Shown here: positions 1 through 5,177 of the stretch, in pieces
Layout: each line of letters opens with the position of its first letter
Numbering within the stretch: the stretch's first letter is position 1
From: Anaerolineae bacterium
Lineage (GTDB): Bacteria > Chloroflexota > Anaerolineae > JAFGEY01
Direction: 5' to 3'
DNA length: 8,209 nt
Assembly: GCA_016931365.1 (NCBI GenBank)
Contig: JAFGEY010000049.1
Span: 1-8,209, forward strand
The notes under the pieces: model-generated
What the model was told of the DNA's origin: nothing
The model's input: the letters and a program-made list of their open reading frames with translations, nothing else
Database searches by the model: none
Program-made: the position numbers and the translations under genes

Positions 1-240
1 CAGTCCCCATTTGATCTGCATGCCGGTCATCGCACTGATACCCACCCACAGCGGGCGCTGACCGAGCGCGTGGCGCAATGTCTCTTGCCAACGATCATCG
101 ACGCGCTGGTCGATCACCTGGACGGTAAAGCCATGTGTTTGCAGCAGCGAGCCGATGTACAGCGCCGCCAACGGCAGGCGGGTGGTGACGTTTTTGATGT
201 CCCACAGTGTGCGCGGATAGATCAGGATGACGTCACTCAC
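1..240 (-). CDS. Cobalamin-binding radical SAM protein, N-terminal part (truncated by window edge)
   Basis: The first 80 codons of a gene that runs off the left edge. The visible protein starts VSDVILIYPRT, continues with LPLAALYIGSLLQTHGF and VIDQRVDDRW, and ends WVGISAMTGMQI. This succession (a beta strand ending in YPR, a helix that 'collects' at LPLAALY, a second strand VQVIDQRV, then VGISAMTG) is the Rossmann-like B12-binding domain found at the N-terminus of many B12-binding radical SAM proteins. The CxxxCxxC iron-sulfur motif would lie outside the window, so it is not seen. The start is GTG at 240-238, overlapping the thpR stop (GTGA). It is preceded on the minus strand by GGAGG (positions 251-247) with a 6-base spacer, so initiation here is well supported and probably coupled to thpR. 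The substrate cannot be told: such enzymes methylate or rearrange diverse molecules. The domain call is fairly sure; the specific function is unknown. Confidence 0.72.
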   Translation of the reverse strand, partial: MSDVILIYPRTLWDIKNVTTRLPLAALYIGSLLQTHGFTVQVIDQRVDDRWQETLRHALGQRPLWVGISAMTGMQIKWGL

Positions 241-824
241 GCCGCGCCTCCGCCCAACCCGGCGTGTATCAGGGGAGTATACACCGCGCCGCCGGGCAGC
301 AGGTCGCTGCGGATCAGGCTGACCGAGGTCGCGCGCACCTCGCTGGCTTGAACCCGTGCGCGCGCGACATATTCTCCCAATGCCCGGAGTTCGTCGGCGC
401 GACCCTCCTTGACCCGCCCCAGGGTGAGGTGCGGGCTGAACGGGCGGCCCTCCGTTGGAAAGCCCAGCGGGGCGACCATGCGTTCGATGGATTGCTGCAA
501 GCGCTTCAAATGACCGCCCGGCTCATCGACGCCGATCCAGACCACGCGCGGGCGTTTGAGGTCGGGAAAGCAGCCCAGCCCGCCGACGGACAGCGTAAAG
601 GGGCCGTGTGGCGCGCAGGCTGCCTGCAGAGCTTCGCCGATGGCGGCAACCTGGTTTGTCGGCGTGTCGCCGAGGAACTTGAGCGTCAGGTGGATGCCCT
701 GTGGCTGCACCCAGCGCACCAGGCCTTCCGGCGTGTCTTGTTTGATCCGGGCCTGCGCGCGCGCGATGCTGTTTAGCGTTTCCTGCGGCAGTTCGATGGC
801 GATAAATGTGCGGATGGTGCTCAT
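237..824 (-). CDS. thpR: RNA 2',3'-cyclic phosphodiesterase (2H phosphoesterase, 2'-5' RNA ligase family)
   Basis: A 195-residue protein of the two-histidine (2H) phosphoesterase superfamily. Its hallmark is two HxTx tetrads that face each other across the active cleft, and both are visible: HLTL at residues 45-48 (within HLTLKFLGDT) and HLTL at residues 132-135 (within FSPHLTLGRVK). The N-terminus RTFIAIELP and the length are normal for the bacterial family. Members hydrolyse 2',3'-cyclic phosphate RNA ends to 2'-phosphate and can ligate tRNA halves in vitro; the cellular role is unsettled. The ATG at 824-822 has GGAG at 835-832 on the minus strand with about 7 bases of spacing. It overlaps the following radical SAM gene by 4 bases. 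It is transcribed divergently from the methionine cluster, from a promoter at 852-880. No odd substitutions are seen in the motifs. Confidence 0.93.
   Translation of the reverse strand: MSTIRTFIAIELPQETLNSIARAQARIKQDTPEGLVRWVQPQGIHLTLKFLGDTPTNQVAAIGEALQAACAPHGPFTLSVGGLGCFPDLKRPRVVWIGVDEPGGHLKRLQQSIERMVAPLGFPTEGRPFSPHLTLGRVKEGRADELRALGEYVARARVQASEVRATSVSLIRSDLLPGGAVYTPLIHAGLGGGAA
247..251 (-). promoter_or_regulatory. Shine-Dalgarno GGAGG for the radical SAM gene, inside the thpR 3' end
   Basis: GGAGG on the minus strand lies 6 bases before GTG 240-238. It decides the GTG start and places the signal inside the last codons of thpR, the usual arrangement for translational coupling. Confidence 0.7.
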
Positions 825-851
825 AGATGCTCTCCAAATCGATATCGGGCT

Positions 852-880
852 ATTATACCCTGTCCGTTCGCGGCGTGCAA
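852..880 (-). promoter_or_regulatory. Predicted housekeeping promoter for thpR
   Basis: On the minus strand a perfect TATAAT -10 (857-852) lies 17 bases from TTGCAC (880-875), a partial match to the -35 consensus (TTG conserved). Transcription would start near 845, giving a leader of about 20 bases before the thpR ATG. The -10 and the spacing are good; the -35 is weak. Confidence 0.55.
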
Positions 881-888
881 TCTGGCGT

Positions 889-917
889 TTGACATTCTCC
901 GCTGCCTGTGGTATAGT
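889..917 (+). promoter_or_regulatory. Predicted housekeeping promoter for the SAM riboswitch leader / methionine cluster
   Basis: A perfect -35 TTGACA (889-894) and a -10 TATAGT (912-917, 5 of 6 consensus bases) are separated by exactly 17 bases. The expected start is near 924, so the transcript would carry about 290 bases of leader before the first codon at 1218. It lies back to back with the thpR promoter: the two -35 boxes are only 8 bases apart (875-880 and 889-894). Confidence 0.75.
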
Positions 918-927
918 CCTGTCTCAA

Positions 928-948
928 CTCCGGCTGGAGCAGCCGGAG
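928..948 (+). promoter_or_regulatory. 5'-terminal leader hairpin upstream of the SAM aptamer
   Basis: CTCCGGCT (928-935) and AGCCGGAG (941-948) form a perfect 8-bp GC-rich stem with a 5-base loop. With the predicted start near 924, the hairpin would sit at the very 5' end of the transcript and is separate from the aptamer. It has no U-tract, so it is not a terminator. A role in protecting the RNA 5' end is an inference. Confidence 0.5.
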
Positions 949-974
949 AGTTAACAAACCCATAACCAGTCTAT

Positions 975-1086
975 TCTTATCCAGAGAGGTGGAGGGACCG
1001 GCCCTGTGAAGCCTCGGCAACCGTGCAGCGAACGCACTGCATCGGTGCCAATTCCGGCAGACCCTGGTGGGATCTGGAAGATGAGA
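975..1086 (+). promoter_or_regulatory. SAM-I (S-box) riboswitch aptamer
   Basis: The conserved S-box core is present in order: TTAT then AGAG-GG-GGAGGGA from 977, GGCCC-TGA (1000-1008), GGCAACC (1016-1022), GGTGC-AATTCC (1044-1055), and GAAGATGAGA at the 3' end (1077-1086). P1 is TCTTATC (975-981) with GATGAGA (1080-1086), 7 bp including one G-U. P3 is formed by GTGCAG (1023-1028) and CTGCAT (1037-1042). P4 is CAGACCC (1058-1064) with GGG-A-TCTG (1069-1076, one bulge). S-box aptamers bind S-adenosylmethionine and turn off sulfur amino acid genes, which matches the cystathionine gamma-synthase gene downstream. The identification is by consensus and pairing read by eye. Confidence 0.95.
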
Positions 1087-1119
1087 TGCGAAACGATGAT
1101 GTTGAACGGCCTCTTCTAG
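1074..1119 (+). promoter_or_regulatory. Riboswitch antiterminator helix (alternative pairing)
   Basis: The 3' strand of P1 and its flank (CTGGAAGA plus G, 1074-1083, T1082 bulged) can pair with CTCTTCTAG (1111-1119), giving nine pairs with one G-U. The same bases serve P1 when SAM is bound (1080-1086) and the 5' arm of the terminator (1108-1116). The two states are therefore mutually exclusive: without SAM the antiterminator forms and transcription reads through; with SAM, P1 releases 1111-1116 and the terminator forms. Confidence 0.75.
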
Positions 1120-1167
1120 CAAGTCAAGTGCATCGGCACTTGATGTCCAGGAAGAGGCTGTTTTTTT
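1107..1167 (+). terminator. Riboswitch-controlled intrinsic terminator
   Basis: The outer stem pairs 1107-1116 with 1151-1160 (about 10 bp, one G-U). A nested perfect 8-bp stem pairs TCAAGTGC (1124-1131) with GCACTTGA (1136-1143), closed by an ATCG loop. Seven T residues follow directly at 1161-1167. This is the OFF-state expression platform of the SAM-I riboswitch, about 50 bases before the start codon. Confidence 0.9.
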
Positions 1168-1185
1168 AAGGGAACTCGGTCCGAT

Positions 1186-1211
1186 CTCCTCTCTGGAACA
1201 TTTGAGAGGAG
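1186..1211 (+). promoter_or_regulatory. Hairpin that masks the Shine-Dalgarno sequence of the cystathionine gamma-synthase gene
   Basis: CTCCTCTC (1186-1193) is a perfect 8-base complement of GAGAGGAG (1204-1211), with a 10-base loop. The right arm is the Shine-Dalgarno sequence of the gene starting at ATG 1218 (AGGAG 1207-1211, 6-base spacer). G1183-A1184 can also pair with T1212-C1213 if T1185 bulges. The hairpin lies after the terminator, so it is present only in read-through RNA. It could limit translation or respond to a second signal. The pairing is seen; the role is inferred. Confidence 0.6.
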
Positions 1212-1217
1212 TCATGG

Positions 1218-2438
1218 ATGTCGGAAACCCATTTTTCCACCCTTGCTGTCCACGCTGGCGAGGAAAAGCGCAAGCCGCACGGCGCGCTGACCACGCCGAT
1301 CGTGCAGACGTCAACCTACACTTTTGCCGATACTGCTGAAATCCTCGACTATATGCGCAGCAAAGTCGATCGCGACGCGGCCCGTCGGGCCGGCGACGAC
1401 CTGCCTGTGCGCGACGAGTACGGGCGATACAGCAATCCCACGCAAAACGCAGCGGAGCGCAAACTGGCCGCGCTGGAAGGCGGCGACGCGCAGAAAACCC
1501 GCGCGCTGCTCTTTTCCAGCGGGATGGCCGCTATCACCAACACGATCCTGTCTTTGCTCCGCAGCGGCGATCACCTGATCCTGGTCCGCGGCTGCTACCG
1601 GCGCACGAGCGAATTTGCCAATGTCATTTTGCCGCGCTGGGGCATCGACGCCACACTGATCGAGGTCGCTCAACCCGATCAGCTTGCCGCCGCCGTGCGC
1701 CCCAATACCAAATTGATCCTGGCCGAGACGCCGACCAACCCCTACCTGCGGGTGATGGACCTGGCCAACTTGGTCGAGGTGGCGCGGGCCAAGGGCATCG
1801 TCACGGCCATCGACGCCACATTCGGTACGCCGATCAACCTCCGCCCGCTGGCGTTGGGCGTGGACCTGGTCATCCACAGCGCGAGCAAGTACCTGGGCGG
1901 CCACAACGATCTGCTGGCCGGCGCGGTGATCGGCCCCAACGCGCTGCTTAACGAAATCGAAAACCTGCGCGGCCTGTTCGGCGGCGTGACTGACCCGCAG
2001 ACGGCCTACTTGCTCATTCGCGGCCTCAAAACGCTAGATCTGCGCGTGCTGCGCCAGAACGAAAACGGCCAGCGTGTCGCCGAGTGGCTGGAAACCCAGC
2101 CCAAAATCACGCGTGTCTACTATCCTGGCCTGCCCAGCCACCCCGATCACGAGATCGCCAGGCGGCAGATGACCGGCTTTGGCGGTGTGGTCAGTTTTGA
2201 GATCAAGGGCGATCGGGAGACAACGAGCCGCTTTGTCGACGCGCTGCAACTGCCCTACATCGGCCCGACGTTGGGCGGGGTAGAAAGCATCGTCCAGCAG
2301 CAGGCGCTCTTTATCTCGCTCAAAGAGGAGGAGCGCCGCGCATCGGGCATTTCTGATACGCTGGTGCGTTACGCGCTGGGGATCGAGAATGCGCAAGACA
2401 TTATCGCGGATTTGGAGCAGGCCCTGGATCAAATCTGA
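1218..2438 (+). CDS. metB: Cystathionine gamma-synthase, plant-like PLP enzyme of the Cys/Met metabolism family
   Basis: A 406-residue fold-type I PLP enzyme. The catalytic lysine is K224 in SASKYLGGHND (221-231). D199 (AIDATFGTP) should contact the PLP ring nitrogen. The phosphate and substrate loops are YGRYSNPT (68-75) and SSGMAA (100-105). C-terminal signatures VYYPGLPSHPDHEIA, MTGFGGVVSFE (318-328) and GGVESIV (353-359) match, from memory, the plant cystathionine gamma-synthases closely. The enzyme joins cysteine to an activated homoserine to give cystathionine. Plants use O-phosphohomoserine and most bacteria O-succinyl- or O-acetyl-homoserine; the donor here cannot be read from sequence. 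The ATG at 1218 follows GAGAGGAG with 6 bases. It is first in the cluster, under a SAM-I riboswitch, with lysC and asd downstream. O-acetylhomoserine sulfhydrylase or cystathionine lyase activity is possible but less likely given this similarity. Confidence 0.88.
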   Translation: MSETHFSTLAVHAGEEKRKPHGALTTPIVQTSTYTFADTAEILDYMRSKVDRDAARRAGDDLPVRDEYGRYSNPTQNAAERKLAALEGGDAQKTRALLFSSGMAAITNTILSLLRSGDHLILVRGCYRRTSEFANVILPRWGIDATLIEVAQPDQLAAAVRPNTKLILAETPTNPYLRVMDLANLVEVARAKGIVTAIDATFGTPINLRPLALGVDLVIHSASKYLGGHNDLLAGAVIGPNALLNEIENLRGLFGGVTDPQTAYLLIRGLKTLDLRVLRQNENGQRVAEWLETQPKITRVYYPGLPSHPDHEIARRQMTGFGGVVSFEIKGDRETTSRFVDALQLPYIGPTLGGVESIVQQQALFISLKEEERRASGISDTLVRYALGIENAQDIIADLEQALDQI

Positions 2439-2469
2439 GACGTGGGGCGCAAGCGCTTTCGTCAAACGC

Positions 2470-2483
2470 GATGCGTGATGCGT
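2470..2483 (+). repeat. Tandem heptamer GATGCGT x2
   Basis: Two adjacent GATGCGT copies (2470-2476, 2477-2483) in the gap between metB and lysC, followed by a partial third copy (GA). They are part of a gap otherwise without a gene. Confidence 0.6.
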
Positions 2484-2484
2484 G

Positions 2485-2513
2485 AGGGTTGGAAAACCCT
2501 GGTTTGCATTTTT
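2485..2513 (+). terminator. Weak hairpin in the metB-lysC gap, possible attenuator
   Basis: AGGGTT (2485-2490) pairs with AACCCT (2495-2500) around a GGAA loop. It is followed by GGTTTGC and a short T run (2509-2513). The stem is only 6 bp and the T run is displaced, so full termination is doubtful. The same stretch also reads as a poor promoter: TTGGAA 2489-2494, 16-base spacer, TTTAAT 2511-2516. Both readings are tentative. Confidence 0.3.
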
Positions 2514-2527
2514 AATCCCCACATGTT

Positions 2528-2545
2528 ACGTTTCACGTTTGACGT
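2528..2545 (+). repeat. Heptad-spaced ACGTTT repeats
   Basis: ACGTTT at 2528-2533 and 2535-2540, then ACGT at 2542-2545, spaced exactly 7 bases apart just upstream of lysC. This is the second short heptameric array in the same 133-base gap. Confidence 0.55.
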
Positions 2546-2571
2546 ACATTTGCAGAAAGTGAGTAATTTCT

Positions 2572-4017
2572 ATGATCGTCCATAAATTCGGCGGTACGTC
2601 GGTGGGCAACGCCGAGCGTTTTGCCGCCGTCGCAGATTTGATGATTGGATATCAGAACGACGCGGCCCAGGGCGGGGTTGTCATCGTCGTTTCGGCGATG
2701 GGGGGTGTGACCAACGCGCTGGTCGCCGGCGCGCGCGCCGCCGCCGAAGGCAAGGACACCGTTTATCGCGGCATCAAAGCCGATTTGCTCAACAAGCACC
2801 TCAGCGTGGTCGAAGCGCTGCTGGGCCACAGCCCGGAACGGCTCGATGTGGGTGGTTTTGTCGAGGATCGCTTGCACGACCTGGAGCGGCTCTACCGCAG
2901 CGTCGCCGTGCTGGGCGAACTGACCGCGCGCGGCCTTGATGCTGTGGCTTCGTTTGGCGAGCAGTTGTCATCGAATATTTTGGCAGCGGTGCTGCGCGAG
3001 CGCGGCGTGCGCGCCCAGGCGATCAGCGCCACGCAGATTGTGGTCACCGATGACGTTTTTGGCGGTGCAACTCCTTTGATGGATCAAACCCGTTCACGAC
3101 TTGAGGAGCGTGTGAAACCGTTGGTCGATCGTGGCGTGATCCCGGTGATTACCGGCTATATCGGCGCGACGGCCGACGGTGTGACTACGACGTTGGGCCG
3201 CGGCGGCTCCGACTATACGGCAGCCATCGTCGGGGCAGGGCTGGAGGCCGACGAGGTGTGGATTTGGAGCGACGTGAGCGGCATTCTGACCGCTGATCCC
3301 AACATCGTGCCCCAGGCGCGCACCCTCCGCGAACTGTCTTATGCCGAGGCGGCAGAGCTGGCCTATTATGGTGCGAACGTACTGCATCCCAAGACAATTC
3401 GCCCGGTGATCGAAAACGACATTCCGCTGCGCATTGCCAATAGTTTCGATCCAGCCGCGCCAATGACGCTGATCGTCAAGACGCCGAGTGCAGATCGTGA
3501 CAAGCTACCGGCGATCATTTCGACGACAGGGTTGAGCCTGATTGCCGTCAGCGCAACTGCCAACAGCAGCGACGGCTCGTGGTCGCTCGACACGGCGGCG
3601 TCGATCCTGCACTCGTTGAGCCAGGCGGGCATCGACGTGCCGATGTTCTCGCAGTCCTTTTCCGAGCACAGCCTCAACCTGATCGTGCGCGAGCAGGATC
3701 AAGCGCACTGCCTCAAGGTACTGCACAGCGCCTTTGGTGACGAACGTGCGGCATTCAGCCGCCAGACCACAGGTCTGGAAGTCAAAGAGCAGGTGGCGAC
3801 GATTTCCGTGGTCGGCACGCCGGGATGGAAAAACGGCCCGGCCGGCATCGGTGGTGGCATCGTCGCTTATGCCTTTGCTACGTTGGGTGCGCACGGTACG
3901 CGCGTGATCGCGGTGGCTCAGGCCGGCACCGAGTATGCCGTGTCGTTTTGCATTCCCGAGGAGCAGGTCCAGGATACGGTGCGCTATCTGCACAAAGAGC
4001 TGGGGCTTGAAAAATAG
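2572..4017 (+). CDS. lysC: Aspartate kinase with C-terminal ACT domains
   Basis: A 481-residue monofunctional aspartokinase. It phosphorylates L-aspartate with ATP to 4-phospho-L-aspartate, the entry step to Lys, Thr, Met and Ile. The N-terminus carries KFGGTSV (5-11). SFGEQLSS (127-134), GRGGSDYTA (209-217) and WSDVSGILTADP (232-243) complete the amino acid kinase domain. Residues about 318-388 and 407-477 read as two ACT modules (GLSLIAVSA, SQSFSEHSLNLIV; VATISVVGTPG, VIAVAQAGTEYAVSF), so allosteric feedback by an end product is expected, though which one is not readable. There is no fused homoserine dehydrogenase domain. The length is slightly above the usual 400-470. ATG 2572 gives the standard IVHKFGGTSV opening; the upstream Shine-Dalgarno sequence is weak (AGTGAG about 8 bases before). 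It lies between metB (133 bases upstream) and asd (93 bases downstream). Confidence 0.95.
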   Translation: MIVHKFGGTSVGNAERFAAVADLMIGYQNDAAQGGVVIVVSAMGGVTNALVAGARAAAEGKDTVYRGIKADLLNKHLSVVEALLGHSPERLDVGGFVEDRLHDLERLYRSVAVLGELTARGLDAVASFGEQLSSNILAAVLRERGVRAQAISATQIVVTDDVFGGATPLMDQTRSRLEERVKPLVDRGVIPVITGYIGATADGVTTTLGRGGSDYTAAIVGAGLEADEVWIWSDVSGILTADPNIVPQARTLRELSYAEAAELAYYGANVLHPKTIRPVIENDIPLRIANSFDPAAPMTLIVKTPSADRDKLPAIISTTGLSLIAVSATANSSDGSWSLDTAASILHSLSQAGIDVPMFSQSFSEHSLNLIVREQDQAHCLKVLHSAFGDERAAFSRQTTGLEVKEQVATISVVGTPGWKNGPAGIGGGIVAYAFATLGAHGTRVIAVAQAGTEYAVSFCIPEEQVQDTVRYLHKELGLEK

Positions 4018-4098
4018 ATCGTATTGCGTCACCTGTCGATGCTGCAAGATTCCATACCCTGGCACGACATGCGCAATGCGAAATACACAGCACAAAAC

Positions 4099-4104
4099 AA
4101 GGAG
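4099..4104 (+). promoter_or_regulatory. Shine-Dalgarno AAGGAG that fixes the asd start
   Basis: AAGGAG lies 6 bases before ATG 4111. The frame is open upstream to an ATG at 4024, but that ATG has no comparable signal, and the 29 extra residues do not belong to the protein family. The start is therefore taken as 4111. Confidence 0.85.
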
Positions 4105-4110
4105 AAACCC

Positions 4111-5166
4111 ATGGCACAAAAAATTCCCGTCGGTGTGCTGGGAGCCACCGGCGCTGTTGGACAACGCTTTATTCAATTGCTAGAGTGTCATCCCTGGTTC
4201 GAGGTCACCGCTTTGGCCGCGTCGGAGCGGTCGGAGGGCAAGCGCTATGCTGAAGCCTGTCACTGGCTGCTTTCCACGCCGATGCCCGAGTCAGTGCGCG
4301 ATATGGCGGTGCAGGAAACCGCGCCGGGCCTCGACTGCCGGGTGATTTTTGCCTCGCTGCCGGGAGGCATCGCCGGGCCGACCGAAAAGGCATTTGCCGA
4401 GGCGGGCTATTTCGTCTGCTCTAATGCCTCGGCGCACCGGATGGATGCCGATGTGCCGCTGCTCGTGCCGGAGATCAACGCCGGGCATGCCGCGTTGATC
4501 GACGTGCAGCGCTGCCGTCGCGGTTGGAAGGGCTTGATCGCCACCAGCGCCAACTGCTCGGTCACGGCGATGATCCTGCCGCTCAAGCCGCTAAACGATG
4601 CGTTCGGCATCCACAAGCTTTTTGCCGCCACCATGCAAGCGGTCTCCGGCGCAGGCTATCCTGGCGTGCCTTCGCTCGATATCCTGGGCAACGTCGTGCC
4701 CTATATCGGCGGCGAAGAAGAAAAAATGGAGAGCGAGCCGCGCAAAATGCTCGGCGTGCTGCGTGGCGAAGCAATCGAGCATGCGCCGTTCGTCGCCAGC
4801 GCGCAGTGCAACCGCGTGCCCGTGCGCGACGGTCACACCGTATGTTTGTCGATCGAGTTTGCGCGCAAGCCAGAGAGCGCAGAGGCGGTTGTCGAGGTGC
4901 TGGAGAATTTCAAGGCCGCGCCCGAAATCGCCCAACTGCCCAGCACGCCGAAACATCCGATCGTCGTCCGCCGCGAGCCAGATCGCCCGCAGCCATTCCG
5001 CGATCTCGACCTCGAAGGGGGAATGGCCGCGGTGGTGGGGCGCGTCCGTTCCTGCCCGTTGTTCGATTATAAATTCGTTGTTCTGGGACACAACACGGTG
5101 CGCGGCGCAGCAGGAGGGTCGATCCACAATGCCGAGATGCTGGTTTTGCAGGGATATATCGCGTGA
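4111..5166 (+). CDS. asd: Aspartate-semialdehyde dehydrogenase, archaeal/fungal-type
   Basis: A 351-residue NADP-dependent enzyme that reduces 4-phosphoaspartate to aspartate-4-semialdehyde. The product of lysC immediately upstream is its substrate. The Rossmann motif is VGVLGATGAVGQRF (7-20). The catalytic cysteine is C149 in SANCSVTAM (147-154). Q176 lies in the substrate loop TMQAVSGAGYPG (174-185), followed by R235 and H242 in RVPVRDGH. The C-terminal LGHNTVRGAAGG (325-336) is typical of the archaeal/fungal subgroup, as opposed to the common bacterial Asd. The start is ATG 4111 with AAGGAG 6 bases upstream. The stop TGA overlaps a GTG at 5163, and the next gene's better start is at 5178, so the two are tightly linked. 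The enzyme assignment is firm; the subgroup rests on motif reading. Confidence 0.93.
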   Translation: MAQKIPVGVLGATGAVGQRFIQLLECHPWFEVTALAASERSEGKRYAEACHWLLSTPMPESVRDMAVQETAPGLDCRVIFASLPGGIAGPTEKAFAEAGYFVCSNASAHRMDADVPLLVPEINAGHAALIDVQRCRRGWKGLIATSANCSVTAMILPLKPLNDAFGIHKLFAATMQAVSGAGYPGVPSLDILGNVVPYIGGEEEKMESEPRKMLGVLRGEAIEHAPFVASAQCNRVPVRDGHTVCLSIEFARKPESAEAVVEVLENFKAAPEIAQLPSTPKHPIVVRREPDRPQPFRDLDLEGGMAAVVGRVRSCPLFDYKFVVLGHNTVRGAAGGSIHNAEMLVLQGYIA

Positions 5167-5168
5167 AT

Positions 5169-5172
5169 GGAG
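5169..5172 (+). promoter_or_regulatory. Shine-Dalgarno GGAG selecting ATG 5178 over GTG 5163
   Basis: GGAG ends 5 bases before ATG 5178. The in-frame GTG 5163, which overlaps the asd stop as GTGA, has only AGGG about 10 bases upstream. ATG 5178 is preferred. The GTG would add five residues (MNGEK). Confidence 0.6.
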
Positions 5173-5177
5173 AAAAA

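Noticed and set aside
264..776. Long plus-strand frame opposite thpR
   Set aside because: It is the antisense shadow of a gene with two intact HxTx motifs. High GC makes such frames common.
853..1314. Long minus-strand frame across the leader region
   Set aside because: It covers the promoter, SAM aptamer and terminator, whose conserved RNA motifs explain the sequence. The translation is low-complexity and basic.
1214..1340. ATG at 1214 overlapping the metB start (ATGGATG), opening a short frame of about 40 codons
   Set aside because: Its spacing from the Shine-Dalgarno sequence is only 2 bases, the peptide is not protein-like, and it lies fully inside metB.
2539..2569. TTGACG and TAATTT just before lysC as a promoter
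   Set aside because: The spacer is 19 bases and the start point would fall inside the first codons of lysC, leaving no leader.
4024..4110. Upstream in-frame ATG (4024) that would lengthen Asd by 29 residues
   Set aside because: There is no ribosome binding site before it, and the added residues precede the family's normal N-terminus. ATG 4111 has AAGGAG at ideal spacing.
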